From an uncultured Roseibium sp. (lineage in GTDB: Bacteria > Pseudomonadota > Alphaproteobacteria > Rhizobiales > Stappiaceae): DNA of 64,000 nt. The stretch is from positions 6,280,501 to 6,344,500 of the forward strand of contig NZ_OY769915.1 of assembly GCF_963669205.1 (NCBI RefSeq), written 5' to 3'. The translations under genes and the position numbers were made by a program. Below the pieces are notes generated by a model that was given only the letters and a program-made list of their open reading frames with translations, did not search any database and was not told the origin of the DNA. Positions 9,006-16,188 of the stretch are shown one piece after another (within the stretch, counting starts at the first letter, position 1; each line of letters starts with the position of its first letter).

Positions 9006-9953
9006 TCAACTCACTGTCGTGATTTCGTCTCTTGCCCTTGCGTTTAGGATTACGATTATCTTTCTCATGATGGCAGCGACGGCGACGATCGGTTTCTTTC
9101 CGTTTTTGATAAGGCGTTGATAGAAGGTACGTAATGGTCCTTCTACCCTTGCTCCGACCAGGGCTGCCATGAAGAGGTTTTGACGCACTTGGGGCCGACC
9201 TCCTCGCATTTTCCTGTAACCCTTCAATGTGCCGCTGTCTCTTGGGTGTGGCGCAAGACCTGCCAGGGAGGCGGCCTGCCTTCGTGTCAGGGTGCCAAGC
9301 TCCGGCATTGTTGCCAGCAAGGCAATGGCCGTTCTTGGTCCGACACCCGGCAGGGAGCGGTAGATCCGGGCGCGGCGGGTCAAGGTTTGACAGGCGGCAA
9401 TCATCTGCTCGATGTCATTGTCGATCTTTTCAATCTGACGGCAAAGACAGGCGATCACAGTCTTGCAGGACCTTGAGATGAGTGGATTTCCTGGAGCCTT
9501 GGAGCGGTTTGTTTCCGCAGTTTTGATCGCCAGGAGGTCCTGGCGGCGGGCGACCAGGGCAGCCAGTTGGGCCTGACGTTTGTCTGCTGGCTGATAGAGA
9601 CCCAGGAGGTTCCAGCGTTCCCGGCCATAGTGGGCCAAGGCCTTGGCGTCGATCGCATCGGTTTTGGCCAGGCGGCCGAAGGACTTGATAAAGGCTTTGA
9701 CTTTCAAGGTATCTGCCCGGTGGCTCGCAATGCCTTGCGCGGCCAGCTCTGCTGCCAGCAGCGCCTCAAAGCCGCCGGTGGGCTCAAAGATCACCATCGT
9801 TCCAGGGGCGAGACCGGCGATCATCTTGCGAACGGCTGCCGGGCTGTTGCGCACGGTGGACAGGCACTGGCGGGCCTCGTCAAAGACGGCCAGGGTGTCT
9901 TTGGAAACATCAATTCCGGCAACCGCGGCCGGAGCACTTTCAAGACGGGTCAT
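9006..9953 (-). CDS. IS110-family transposase (DEDD recombinase)
   Basis: A 315-residue transposase that looks intact. The N-terminal RuvC-like domain has the DEDD tetrad: D15 (GIDVSKD), E57 (FEPTGG), D99 and D102 (TDAIDAKAL). The C-terminal Transposase_20 domain has the hairpin motif SLPGVGPRTA (200-209) and ASLAGLAPHPRDSG, with S240 at the position of the catalytic serine of IS621 (S241). ATG 9953 is preferred; the frame is open to 10013. IS110 enzymes act with a structured RNA encoded in the element's non-coding end, which for the IS110 group lies upstream of the gene, here rightwards from 9954. Confidence 0.92.
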   Translation of the reverse strand: MTRLESAPAAVAGIDVSKDTLAVFDEARQCLSTVRNSPAAVRKMIAGLAPGTMVIFEPTGGFEALLAAELAAQGIASHRADTLKVKAFIKSFGRLAKTDAIDAKALAHYGRERWNLLGLYQPADKRQAQLAALVARRQDLLAIKTAETNRSKAPGNPLISRSCKTVIACLCRQIEKIDNDIEQMIAACQTLTRRARIYRSLPGVGPRTAIALLATMPELGTLTRRQAASLAGLAPHPRDSGTLKGYRKMRGGRPQVRQNLFMAALVGARVEGPLRTFYQRLIKNGKKPIVAVAAIMRKIIVILNARARDEITTVS

Positions 9954-10131
9954 GACAGTGGTAACCTGTTCGTGCTTCGGATTGTTTGCGGGCGTGCTGT
10001 CACAGAGGCCCAATCAACTCTCCAAGCGGGAAAAGGAAGTGGCAGGGAACCATGATGACAACGGGTGAAAACCCGATCCCGGAACGGTCGCCTGTCACTG
10101 GCCATCTGGCTATTGCTCAGCCAGATGGCCA
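9954..10131 (-). ncRNA. Candidate bridge RNA region of the IS110 element
   Basis: This 178-bp stretch upstream of the transposase has no convincing gene and contains two clear hairpins. CGGGT/ACCCG with a 4-base loop lies at 10062-10075. TGGCCATCTGGCT/AGCCAGATGGCCA, a perfect 13-bp stem with a 7-base loop, lies at 10099-10131. IS110-group elements encode their guide (bridge) RNA in this position and orientation. That this segment is such an RNA is inference from position and structure; guide loops matching donor and target were not identified. Confidence 0.4.
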
Positions 10132-10160
10132 CCTACAAAAATACAACAAAAAGCAGAAAC

Positions 10161-10202
10161 AATCCCGGACGCAGCGCAGCAGAGATCCGGGATCGGGGAG
10201 CC
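10161..10202. repeat. Palindromic intergenic repeat, right of the IS element
   Basis: Contains CCGGGATCGGGGAGCC, the reverse complement of the start of the unit at 8935, together with AATCCCGG and a GCAGCGCAGCAGAG core. The two units therefore face each other across the IS110 element. Confidence 0.65.
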
Positions 10203-10211
10203 GAGGTGTCG

Positions 10212-10244
10212 TCCCGGTTTGCCGCAATAGCGGCAAGACCGGGA
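10212..10244. repeat. Hairpin repeat TCCCGGTTTGCCGC / GCGGCAAGACCGGGA
   Basis: A 13-bp stem with one bulged base and a 4-base loop (AATA). It is one of three consecutive palindromes in the 345-bp gene-free stretch 10014-10358. Its T-poor flank makes it more like a REP element than a terminator. Confidence 0.6.
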
Positions 10245-10298
10245 GCCAGTAATCCGTACTGATGGAGAAGGAAAAAGGCGGCCAGACAAACGGTTACT

Positions 10299-10325
10299 GG
10301 ATCCCTGCCTTCGCAGGGATGACAA
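10299..10325. repeat. REP-like hairpin ATCCCTGC-CTTC-GCAGGGAT
   Basis: A perfect 8-bp stem with a 4-base loop, followed by GACAA. This unit is typical of the short dispersed palindromes of alphaproteobacterial intergenic DNA. It sits 34 bp past the stop of the alpha/beta hydrolase gene. Confidence 0.6.
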
Positions 10326-10358
10326 GGAAAATGAACAGGTTTGCGATCGATCCAAACG

Positions 10359-11135
10359 TCAACCATCGGCCACCGCCTTGAGATCCTCGGGCAGGGGCTC
10401 CTGCAGAAACCACGCGCGCAGCGTTTGTGCGAAAAGGTCCGGTTCGGTTGCGATCCAGCCATGGCCCAGCCCGGGGACGATGCGGGCGGTGCAATGCGGC
10501 ATTCCGGACTGAAAGGCCGGCAAGGCCGATATGATGGACGGATGTTCGGTTTCACCGGCGAGGACGAGCGTTGGTGTTTCGACGCTTTGAAGGTCGGCGG
10601 CGACATCGAAATCCAGCGCCAGCGAGCTGATTTTCCGCATGCTCTTTGACGAGGCATTGGGGCGGCCGCCCCTCTGGCTGACAAGGCTCGGGTCGTTGAC
10701 GCCGAGAGACCGGGCCATCTTTTCCCGGTTCTTGCGGGAATTCATCATGAAGGACGAGGCTGTCATCAGCGCACGCATGACCCCGGAAACCTCGATCGGC
10801 ACATGCTGAAAACCGCTGAAGACGGCGCTTGCGACGAGATGCGGGTGCCGGGCCAGCAGGCGGAAGCCGATATAGGAACCCATCGAAAGGCCGGCAAGGT
10901 GGACCGGACCTTTGCCGATATGTTCGATCAGTTCCGCGACCGCATCGCTTGCAGCGTCGAAGTCCGTGACCGGCACGGCCCTGGACTGGCCGTGACCGGG
11001 CAGATCGGGACTGACGCAATGGAAATCGGAGAGCTGTTCCGCAGCCTGTTTCCAGATACGGCCGTCGAAACCGGCCGCATGAAGAAAGACGATCGTTTTC
11101 TGCTGGTCTGCCCATGAGTGACGGTAGTGAAGCAT
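10359..11135 (-). CDS. Alpha/beta hydrolase
   Basis: A 258-residue alpha/beta-hydrolase-fold protein. The oxyanion-hole segment is FLHAAGFDGRIW; the nucleophile elbow is GLSMG with S84; a likely acid residue lies in VLAGETEHP (E195 or E197) and the base is H225 in GLGHGW. The lid after strand 6 is short. The fold resembles the 3-oxoadipate enol-lactonase/esterase group, but no pathway neighbour supports a given substrate. It is divergent from trpF with about 150 bp between them. Confidence 0.85.
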   Translation of the reverse strand: MLHYRHSWADQQKTIVFLHAAGFDGRIWKQAAEQLSDFHCVSPDLPGHGQSRAVPVTDFDAASDAVAELIEHIGKGPVHLAGLSMGSYIGFRLLARHPHLVASAVFSGFQHVPIEVSGVMRALMTASSFMMNSRKNREKMARSLGVNDPSLVSQRGGRPNASSKSMRKISSLALDFDVAADLQSVETPTLVLAGETEHPSIISALPAFQSGMPHCTARIVPGLGHGWIATEPDLFAQTLRAWFLQEPLPEDLKAVADG

Positions 11136-11246
11136 TCAATCTGCCTTCATGCTCTGAAACGCGGAAACGAAGTCGGAAACCGGGTCATCCGGATTGCCTT
11201 GGCCATTTTTGAAGCCAGGGCGACGCAATAAGCGCAAAATCCCCTT

Positions 11247-11275
11247 TTGACAAACGGTTCTGCACCGGCGATACC
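11247..11275 (+). promoter_or_regulatory. Candidate trpF promoter
   Basis: A perfect TTGACA at 11247-11252 is followed after 17 bases by GATACC (11270-11275), a weak -10 match. A transcript from here would start only a few bases before the trpF ATG, so the leader would be very short. No trp leader peptide or attenuator is visible. Confidence 0.35.
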
Positions 11276-11283
11276 TCGATCCC

Positions 11284-11928
11284 ATGTCTGATGTGAAAGT
11301 CAAAATCTGCGGCCTTTCGACCGAGGAAACCATGGAAGCGGCGCTGGACGCAGGCGCCGACATGGTCGGCCTGATGTTCTTTCCCAAGAGCCCGCGCCAC
11401 GTGTCGCTCAGCAAGGCGTGCAAGCTTGCCGACATGGCTCGCGGAAAATCCGAGATTGTCGCGGTGACCGTCGACATGGATCCGGACGGATTGTCGCGGA
11501 TCCGGGAGCTGGTCAATCCGGATATCTTCCAGTTTCATGGCTCGGAAGCGCCGGAAGCCCTGGCAGCCGCCAAGGTCATGCAGGGCACGAAGGTCATGAA
11601 GGCGCTGTCCGTCGCCGAACGCGAAGATCTGGAACGCGCGCAATACTACTCTATTGTAGCGGACTGGATCCTGTTCGATGCCAAACCGCCCAAGGGGTCG
11701 GAGTTGCCCGGCGGAAACGGGGTATCCTACGACTGGACCCTCTTGAAGGATCTGGACCTGAACAAACCTTTCCTCCTGTCGGGGGGATTGAACCCGGCCA
11801 ATGTCGCCGATGCAATACGGCAAAGCGGCGTGTCGGCCGTTGATGTCTCTTCCGGCGTCGAGCGGGAGAAGGGCGTCAAGGACAGCGAATTAATTCGCGC
11901 TTTCATGGCGGCGGCCAGAAGCGCATGA
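11284..11928 (+). CDS. trpF: Phosphoribosylanthranilate isomerase
   Basis: A 214-residue TIM-barrel enzyme of tryptophan synthesis that isomerises phosphoribosylanthranilate to CdRP. The N-terminal VKICGL contains the catalytic cysteine (C9). The catalytic aspartate is D132 in ILFDAKPP, and the C-terminal phosphate loop includes SGGLNPANV and DVSSGVE. It is the first gene of a trpF-trpB unit with a 33-bp gap to trpB. trpC, trpD and trpE are not in the window, which is usual for alphaproteobacteria with split trp genes. Confidence 0.95.
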   Translation: MSDVKVKICGLSTEETMEAALDAGADMVGLMFFPKSPRHVSLSKACKLADMARGKSEIVAVTVDMDPDGLSRIRELVNPDIFQFHGSEAPEALAAAKVMQGTKVMKALSVAEREDLERAQYYSIVADWILFDAKPPKGSELPGGNGVSYDWTLLKDLDLNKPFLLSGGLNPANVADAIRQSGVSAVDVSSGVEREKGVKDSELIRAFMAAARSA

Positions 11929-11961
11929 TTTCCGGCCTCGCCGGGGTGAAGGAGTAAACGC

Positions 11962-13176
11962 GTGAACGATATGGCGAACAGCATCCGGACAGGTCCGGAC
12001 GATCGTGGACATTTCGGCATTTTCGGCGGTCGCTATGTCGCTGAAACCCTGATGCCGCTGATCCTCGATCTGGAACAGCACTACAAGGACGCCAAGAACG
12101 ATCCCGAGTTTCATGCGGAGATCGAGACGCTCAACAAGCACTATACCGGCCGGCCATCGCCGCTCTATTTCGCCGAGCGCCTGACGGAGGAGCTTGGCGG
12201 CGCGAAAATCTATTTCAAGCGCGATGAGCTGAACCACACCGGATCGCACAAGATCAACAATTGTCTCGGTCAGATCCTGCTGGCCAAGCGCATGGGCAAG
12301 ACGCGTATCATCGCCGAAACAGGTGCCGGCCAGCATGGCGTTGCAACCGCGACCGTCTGTGCCCGCTTCGGCCTGCCCTGTGTTGTCTACATGGGTGCGA
12401 CCGATGTCGAGCGCCAGAAGCCGAACGTCTTCCGCATGAAGCTTCTCGGTGCGGAGATCGTCCCCGTGACGGCGGGCGCCGGCACGCTCAAGGACGCCAT
12501 GAACGAAGCCCTGCGTGACTGGGTGACGAATGTCGAGGATACCTACTACTTGATCGGAACCGCGGCAGGTCCCCATCCCTATCCGGAGATGGTGCGTGAC
12601 TTCCAGTCGGTGATCGGCAAGGAACTGCGCGAGCAGATGATGGAAGCGGAAGGCCGATTGCCGGATGCGCTCGTGGCAGCCGTTGGCGGCGGGTCGAATG
12701 CCATCGGCCTGTTCCATCCGTTCCTCGACGACAAGGACGTCAGGATTTACGGCGTTGAAGCAGGCGGGCGCGGCCTCGTCGGCGAGGAGCACTGCGCGTC
12801 CCTGACCGCCGGCAAGCCCGGCGTGCTGCACGGCAACCGCACCTATCTCCTCCAGGACGACGACGGCCAGATTTTCGAAGGCCACTCGATCTCCGCAGGT
12901 CTCGACTATCCGGGGATCGGCCCGGAGCATTCCTGGCTCAAGGAGATCGGCCGCGTGGAATATGTGCCGATCATGGATACCGAGGCTCTGGATGCCTTCC
13001 AGATGCTGACGCGCGTCGAAGGCATCATTCCGGCCCTGGAACCCGCGCATGCCCTGGCCCAGGTCGTCAAGCTCGCGCCGCAGATGGACAAGGATCAGAT
13101 CCTCGTCATGAACCTGTGCGGCCGCGGCGACAAGGACGTTTTTGCCGTCGGGCAGATGCTGGGTTTCGAAATGTAA
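11962..13176 (+). CDS. trpB: Tryptophan synthase beta chain
   Basis: A 404-residue PLP enzyme that condenses indole with serine. The PLP lysine is K97 in NHTGSHKINN, and the phosphate-binding loop is VGGGSNAIG near residue 236. The activity-linked motif ETGAGQHG and the C-terminal NLCGRGDKD are intact. Start GTG 11962 follows GGAGTAAA; an ATG at 11971 in the same frame is possible. Unusually, trpA does not follow directly: a terminator, a reverse gene and a DUF1127 gene come between. Confidence 0.96.
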   Translation: MNDMANSIRTGPDDRGHFGIFGGRYVAETLMPLILDLEQHYKDAKNDPEFHAEIETLNKHYTGRPSPLYFAERLTEELGGAKIYFKRDELNHTGSHKINNCLGQILLAKRMGKTRIIAETGAGQHGVATATVCARFGLPCVVYMGATDVERQKPNVFRMKLLGAEIVPVTAGAGTLKDAMNEALRDWVTNVEDTYYLIGTAAGPHPYPEMVRDFQSVIGKELREQMMEAEGRLPDALVAAVGGGSNAIGLFHPFLDDKDVRIYGVEAGGRGLVGEEHCASLTAGKPGVLHGNRTYLLQDDDGQIFEGHSISAGLDYPGIGPEHSWLKEIGRVEYVPIMDTEALDAFQMLTRVEGIIPALEPAHALAQVVKLAPQMDKDQILVMNLCGRGDKDVFAVGQMLGFEM

Positions 13177-13197
13177 CCGGATTGCCCGGACGAAACA

Positions 13198-13232
13198 GGC
13201 CGCGTACCTGACGGTGCGCGGCCTTTTATTTT
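13198..13232 (+). terminator. Rho-independent terminator after trpB
   Basis: Stem GGCCGCG (13198-13204) / CGCGGCC (13217-13223) with a 12-base loop, followed by TTTTATTTT. It separates trpB from the downstream genes and overlaps the end of a convergent small gene. Confidence 0.75.
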
Positions 13233-13447
13233 CCGATCGGCTTTGAAATCAGCACGTTTTCCAGAAGCTCCAGCCGGCCGCGCGCGTCCAGGCGCGCCAC
13301 CTGCCGGAGCAATGCCGGGTCGGTTCCTTTCGCGGTGTCCGTCGACCGTGGATCGCGCGAAGGTGCGCTGAAATTGAGATCTCTGACACGCCGCCAGATT
13401 TTCTCGTGCAGGGGCGGTGGGGCCGGCTCGAACAGGGAATGGGCCAT
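13226..13447 (-). CDS. Hypothetical 73-residue protein
   Basis: A small protein with no family I recognise. It is probably real: the reading frame has the strong G/C third-position bias of its neighbours and AAGGAG sits 8 bases before ATG 13447. The protein is hydrophilic, with a proline-rich N-terminus and an amphipathic C-terminal helix (QVARLDARGRLELLENVL). There is no signal peptide or cysteine. It lies antisense between trpB and trpA and is divergent from a DUF1127 gene, with a dyad between the two. Confidence 0.65.
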   Translation of the reverse strand: MAHSLFEPAPPPLHEKIWRRVRDLNFSAPSRDPRSTDTAKGTDPALLRQVARLDARGRLELLENVLISKPIGK

Positions 13448-13487
13448 TTTCGGCTCCTTGTGTTGTTTCCTCAGTTACAGACAATAG

Positions 13488-13502
13488 GTGCACTTTGTGC
13501 AC
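13488..13502. promoter_or_regulatory. Dyad GTGCAC-TTT-GTGCAC
   Basis: Two copies of the self-complementary hexamer GTGCAC separated by three bases, lying 41 bp upstream of the reverse 73-residue gene and about 205 bp before the DUF1127 gene. The symmetry and intergenic position suit a dimeric regulator. No known regulator is assigned. Confidence 0.35.
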
Positions 13503-13707
13503 ATTTGAACCGGTATTTTCTGCAGAGCCAATAAGCCAGCTATGCAAATTGCTCAGGTGTCGGCGCCATTTGGCTGTTCAGCCATTCGAAAGTGGCAGTG
13601 CTGCAATGCAATCTTGTCTGTTGTGTGCGCCGCAGCAAAACCTATGTTGGTGGGCGGACAGGGACGGAGAAAACGATGCCGTCCGACCAGAACGAAGGGA
13701 ACACGAA

Positions 13708-13875
13708 ATGAAATTCGATCTTCTGACAGGTTTTGTCCGTGACATCCGCTCTGCTCATCGCGCCGCGACCGAGTTTGAACGCCTGAACCGGATGAACACC
13801 AGCGAACTCGCACAGCTTGGCCTGGACCGCACGGAAATCTCCAGCTACGCCTTCAACAAGCACTTCAAGCGCTGA
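13708..13875 (+). CDS. DUF1127 (YjiS-type) small protein
   Basis: A 55-residue protein ending in a DUF1127-like segment: LNRMNTSELAQLGLDRTEIS. GAAGGGA precedes ATG 13708. Such small arginine-rich proteins are frequent in Alphaproteobacteria; in Agrobacterium, DUF1127 proteins affect phosphate handling and RNA turnover, so an RNA-related role is possible. The gene stands alone with its own hairpin terminator in the trpB-trpA gap. The family assignment rests on the C-terminal 25 residues. Confidence 0.75.
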   Translation: MKFDLLTGFVRDIRSAHRAATEFERLNRMNTSELAQLGLDRTEISSYAFNKHFKR

Positions 13876-13884
13876 ACCGGTGCG

Positions 13885-13902
13885 CCTGGCCGTCCGGCCA
13901 GG
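13885..13902 (+). terminator. Hairpin after the DUF1127 gene
   Basis: A perfect 7-bp stem CCTGGCC/GGCCAGG with a 4-base loop lies 10 bp past the stop codon, followed by CCTTTGCCGTTT. The T-run is weak, so termination is likely rather than certain. Confidence 0.5.
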
Positions 13903-14045
13903 CCTTTGCCGTTTATTCCTCGTCTGACGGGCATCTCGCCCCATTGCGACGATCTTGATTGACATCCGCTTGTCTGCTCCCCTACATCGCACTCAGTTCA
14001 AATTGAGAAACAGAGCCGCGTGACCCGCGGCAGGGGTTTAGCTGC

Positions 14046-14879
14046 ATGACGGAAACGCGTATCGATCGCCGCTACAGGGCTTGTGCGGAAGCAGGCCGGC
14101 CGGCACTGGTGACCTTCATCACCGCAGGCGACCCGGACCAGGAAACCTCGCAGGCGGTCCTGAACGCGCTCCCCGAAGCCGGCGCCGACATCATCGAGCT
14201 CGGCATGCCTTTTTCCGATCCGATGGCCGAAGGGATTCCGATCCAGCTCGGCAACCAGCGGGCGCTCGCCGCCGGGCAAACCATGGACAAGACACTGGAC
14301 ATGGTGCGCAAATTCCGTGAGCAGGACGACGATACGCCCATCATCCTGATGGGTTACTACAATCCCATCTATGTGCGCGATCCGAAGCAATTCGTTCATG
14401 TCGCCAAGGCGGCCGGTGTCGACGGGTTCATCATCGTCGACCTTCCGGCTGAGGCCGACGACGAATTCTGCCTGCCGGCGCTCGACGCGGGGCTCAATTT
14501 CATCCGCCTGGCAACCCCCACCACCAACGACAAGCGCCTTCCCGCCGTTCTGGCAAACACATCCGGTTTCGTCTATTACGTCTCGGTGACGGGTATCACC
14601 GGCGCCAATATTGCCGACACCGGCCGTGTTACGGCAGCGGTCAACCGGATCAAGAAGCACACGCATCTGCCGGTGGCAGTCGGTTTCGGCGTGAAAACCG
14701 CCGACCAGGCAGCCGTGATCGGCAAGGATGCAGATGGCGTGGTTGTCGGTTCGGTTCTGGTGAACGCCATTCGCGACAGCCTGGACGAGGCGGGAAAGGC
14801 GACTGAAAGCACCGTCAAGGCAGTTGCAGACGTCGTTGCCGACCTGGCGTCCGGTTGCGCGCGGGCGCGCTCGGCCTGA
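14046..14879 (+). CDS. trpA: Tryptophan synthase alpha chain, with a catalytic Asp-to-Glu change
   Basis: A 277-residue TIM-barrel subunit that splits indole-3-glycerol phosphate. The catalytic glutamate is E51 (IIELGMPFSDP). The second catalytic residue, an aspartate in nearly all family members (E. coli D60, in LADG), is glutamate here: MAEG, E62. The following GPAIQ-type segment reads GIPIQ. Phosphate-binding loops (VSVTGITG, GFGVKT and VVGSVLV) are intact, so the protein is probably functional. It is separated from trpB by about 870 bp. accD follows 182 bp downstream. Confidence 0.93.
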   Translation: MTETRIDRRYRACAEAGRPALVTFITAGDPDQETSQAVLNALPEAGADIIELGMPFSDPMAEGIPIQLGNQRALAAGQTMDKTLDMVRKFREQDDDTPIILMGYYNPIYVRDPKQFVHVAKAAGVDGFIIVDLPAEADDEFCLPALDAGLNFIRLATPTTNDKRLPAVLANTSGFVYYVSVTGITGANIADTGRVTAAVNRIKKHTHLPVAVGFGVKTADQAAVIGKDADGVVVGSVLVNAIRDSLDEAGKATESTVKAVADVVADLASGCARARSA

Positions 14880-15061
14880 GCGGGCGGTCCAATTGAAGGA
14901 ATTACGGCGAACCCCATATCTTCGCCTGGAGCATCGCGCGTTTGAAGGAACATGCAGCGACGCTCGATCAAGTTGGAAACGGTCAACTTCTGGATGTTCA
15001 GTCGCTCCCGATGGGACATCCGTTGATCTGGTCATTACTCTAGGAAACGGACGCGCCTGAC

Positions 15062-16039
15062 GTGAACTGGATCAACTCTATCGTACGCCCCAAGATTCGC
15101 GACCTCTGGAAGAAGCGCGAAGTCCCGGAAAATCTCTGGATAAAGGATCCCGAGACCGGTGAAATGGTGTTTCACCGGGACCTGGAAGCCAATCTCTGGG
15201 TCGTGCCGAATTCCGGTCACCACATGCGCATGCCGGCCCGCAAGCGGGTCGAGTCGTTTTTTGACGAAGGTGCCTACACGGATGTCGCTACGCCGGATGT
15301 TCAGGCCGATCCGCACAAGTTCCGCGATTCCAAGCGCTATACGGATCGCCTGAAGGAAGCGCGGTCAAAATCGGGCGAAGACGAGGCAATTCTCGTTGCA
15401 CAGGGCAAGGTCAACGGCATGGACATGACCATTGCCGTCCAGAATTTTGATTTCATCGCCGGTTCCCTCGGCATGGCGGCAGGTGAGGCCATTCTGGCCG
15501 GGATGTTGAAGGCGGTGGAAGACAAGACCCCGTTCGTCATGTTTGCCGCCTCCGGCGGTGCCCGCATGCAGGAGGGAATTCTGTCGCTCATGCAGATGCC
15601 GCGCACCACGGTCGGCGTTCAGATGCTGCGTGAAGCCGGGCTTCCCTATGTCGTCGTGCTGACAAACCCGACCACCGGAGGCGTTTCGGCTTCCTACGCC
15701 ATGCTCGGCGACGTTCACATTGCCGAACCGGGGGCCCAGATCGGCTTTGCCGGCCGGCGTGTGATCGAACAGACCGTCCGCGAAAAACTTCCGGAAGACT
15801 TCCAGACGGCAGAGTATCTGCTCGACCACGGCATGATCGACATGGTCGTGCCGCGGCAGGAGATGAAGGAAACGATCTCCCGCATTTGCGGCATCTTGCT
15901 GAAACGCGAGGTGGAACTGCCGAAGATCGACGAACCTGCTGTCGAGGAGATGGTCGAGGAAGCCGCGGCCGAGACCCCTCCGGAAGAGACGGCGAGCGAT
16001 GAAACGGACGGCGGCGATTCCGAGCAGAAGAGCTCATAG
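15062..16039 (+). CDS. accD: Acetyl-CoA carboxylase carboxyltransferase subunit beta, zinc-ribbon cysteines lost
   Basis: A 325-residue AccD, which with AccA carboxylates acetyl-CoA to malonyl-CoA. The crotonase-like core is intact (AASGGARMQEG, TNPTTGGVSASYAM, GFAGRRVIEQT). The N-terminal Cys4 zinc ribbon of E. coli AccD is degenerate: the segment from NLWIKDPETG to VVPNSGHHMRM aligns but contains none of the four cysteines. An acidic tail (residues about 295-325, EEMVEEAAAETPPEE and so on) is extra. Start GTG 15062. It forms a unit with folC, as in rhizobia. Confidence 0.94.
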   Translation: MNWINSIVRPKIRDLWKKREVPENLWIKDPETGEMVFHRDLEANLWVVPNSGHHMRMPARKRVESFFDEGAYTDVATPDVQADPHKFRDSKRYTDRLKEARSKSGEDEAILVAQGKVNGMDMTIAVQNFDFIAGSLGMAAGEAILAGMLKAVEDKTPFVMFAASGGARMQEGILSLMQMPRTTVGVQMLREAGLPYVVVLTNPTTGGVSASYAMLGDVHIAEPGAQIGFAGRRVIEQTVREKLPEDFQTAEYLLDHGMIDMVVPRQEMKETISRICGILLKREVELPKIDEPAVEEMVEEAAAETPPEETASDETDGGDSEQKSS

Positions 16040-16188
16040 GGCCGTCGCATTTCGCTGAAACTTTCCCAAAAATGTCGCGGAAGCGGCACAAAAGGACAAA
16101 TTAGCCGGGTCCGCTTGTCAAGCTGCCGGCAATCTCCTAAAGCCGTTTGAGAGCGAAACACCGGACAGAGGACCCTTCGGAGGGCGCC

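Larger units (their letters stand above)
9006..10131 (-). mobile_element. IS110-family insertion sequence (minimal extent)
   Basis: The element comprises the transposase gene and a non-coding segment of at least 178 bp upstream of it. Exact ends cannot be set because IS110 elements lack long terminal inverted repeats. The limits given run from the transposase stop to the end of a perfect 13-bp hairpin. Inverted REP-like units sit on both sides, which suggests insertion into or between such repeats. Confidence 0.7.

Noticed and set aside
11136..11516. Reverse open frame of 126 codons across the start of trpF
   Set aside because: It lies antisense to trpF, has no family features, and its composition follows from the trpF codon pattern.
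13095..13547. Reverse open frame of 150 codons over the trpB end and the 73-residue gene
   Set aside because: Low-complexity product in a different frame from the well-supported 73-residue gene; no ribosome site.
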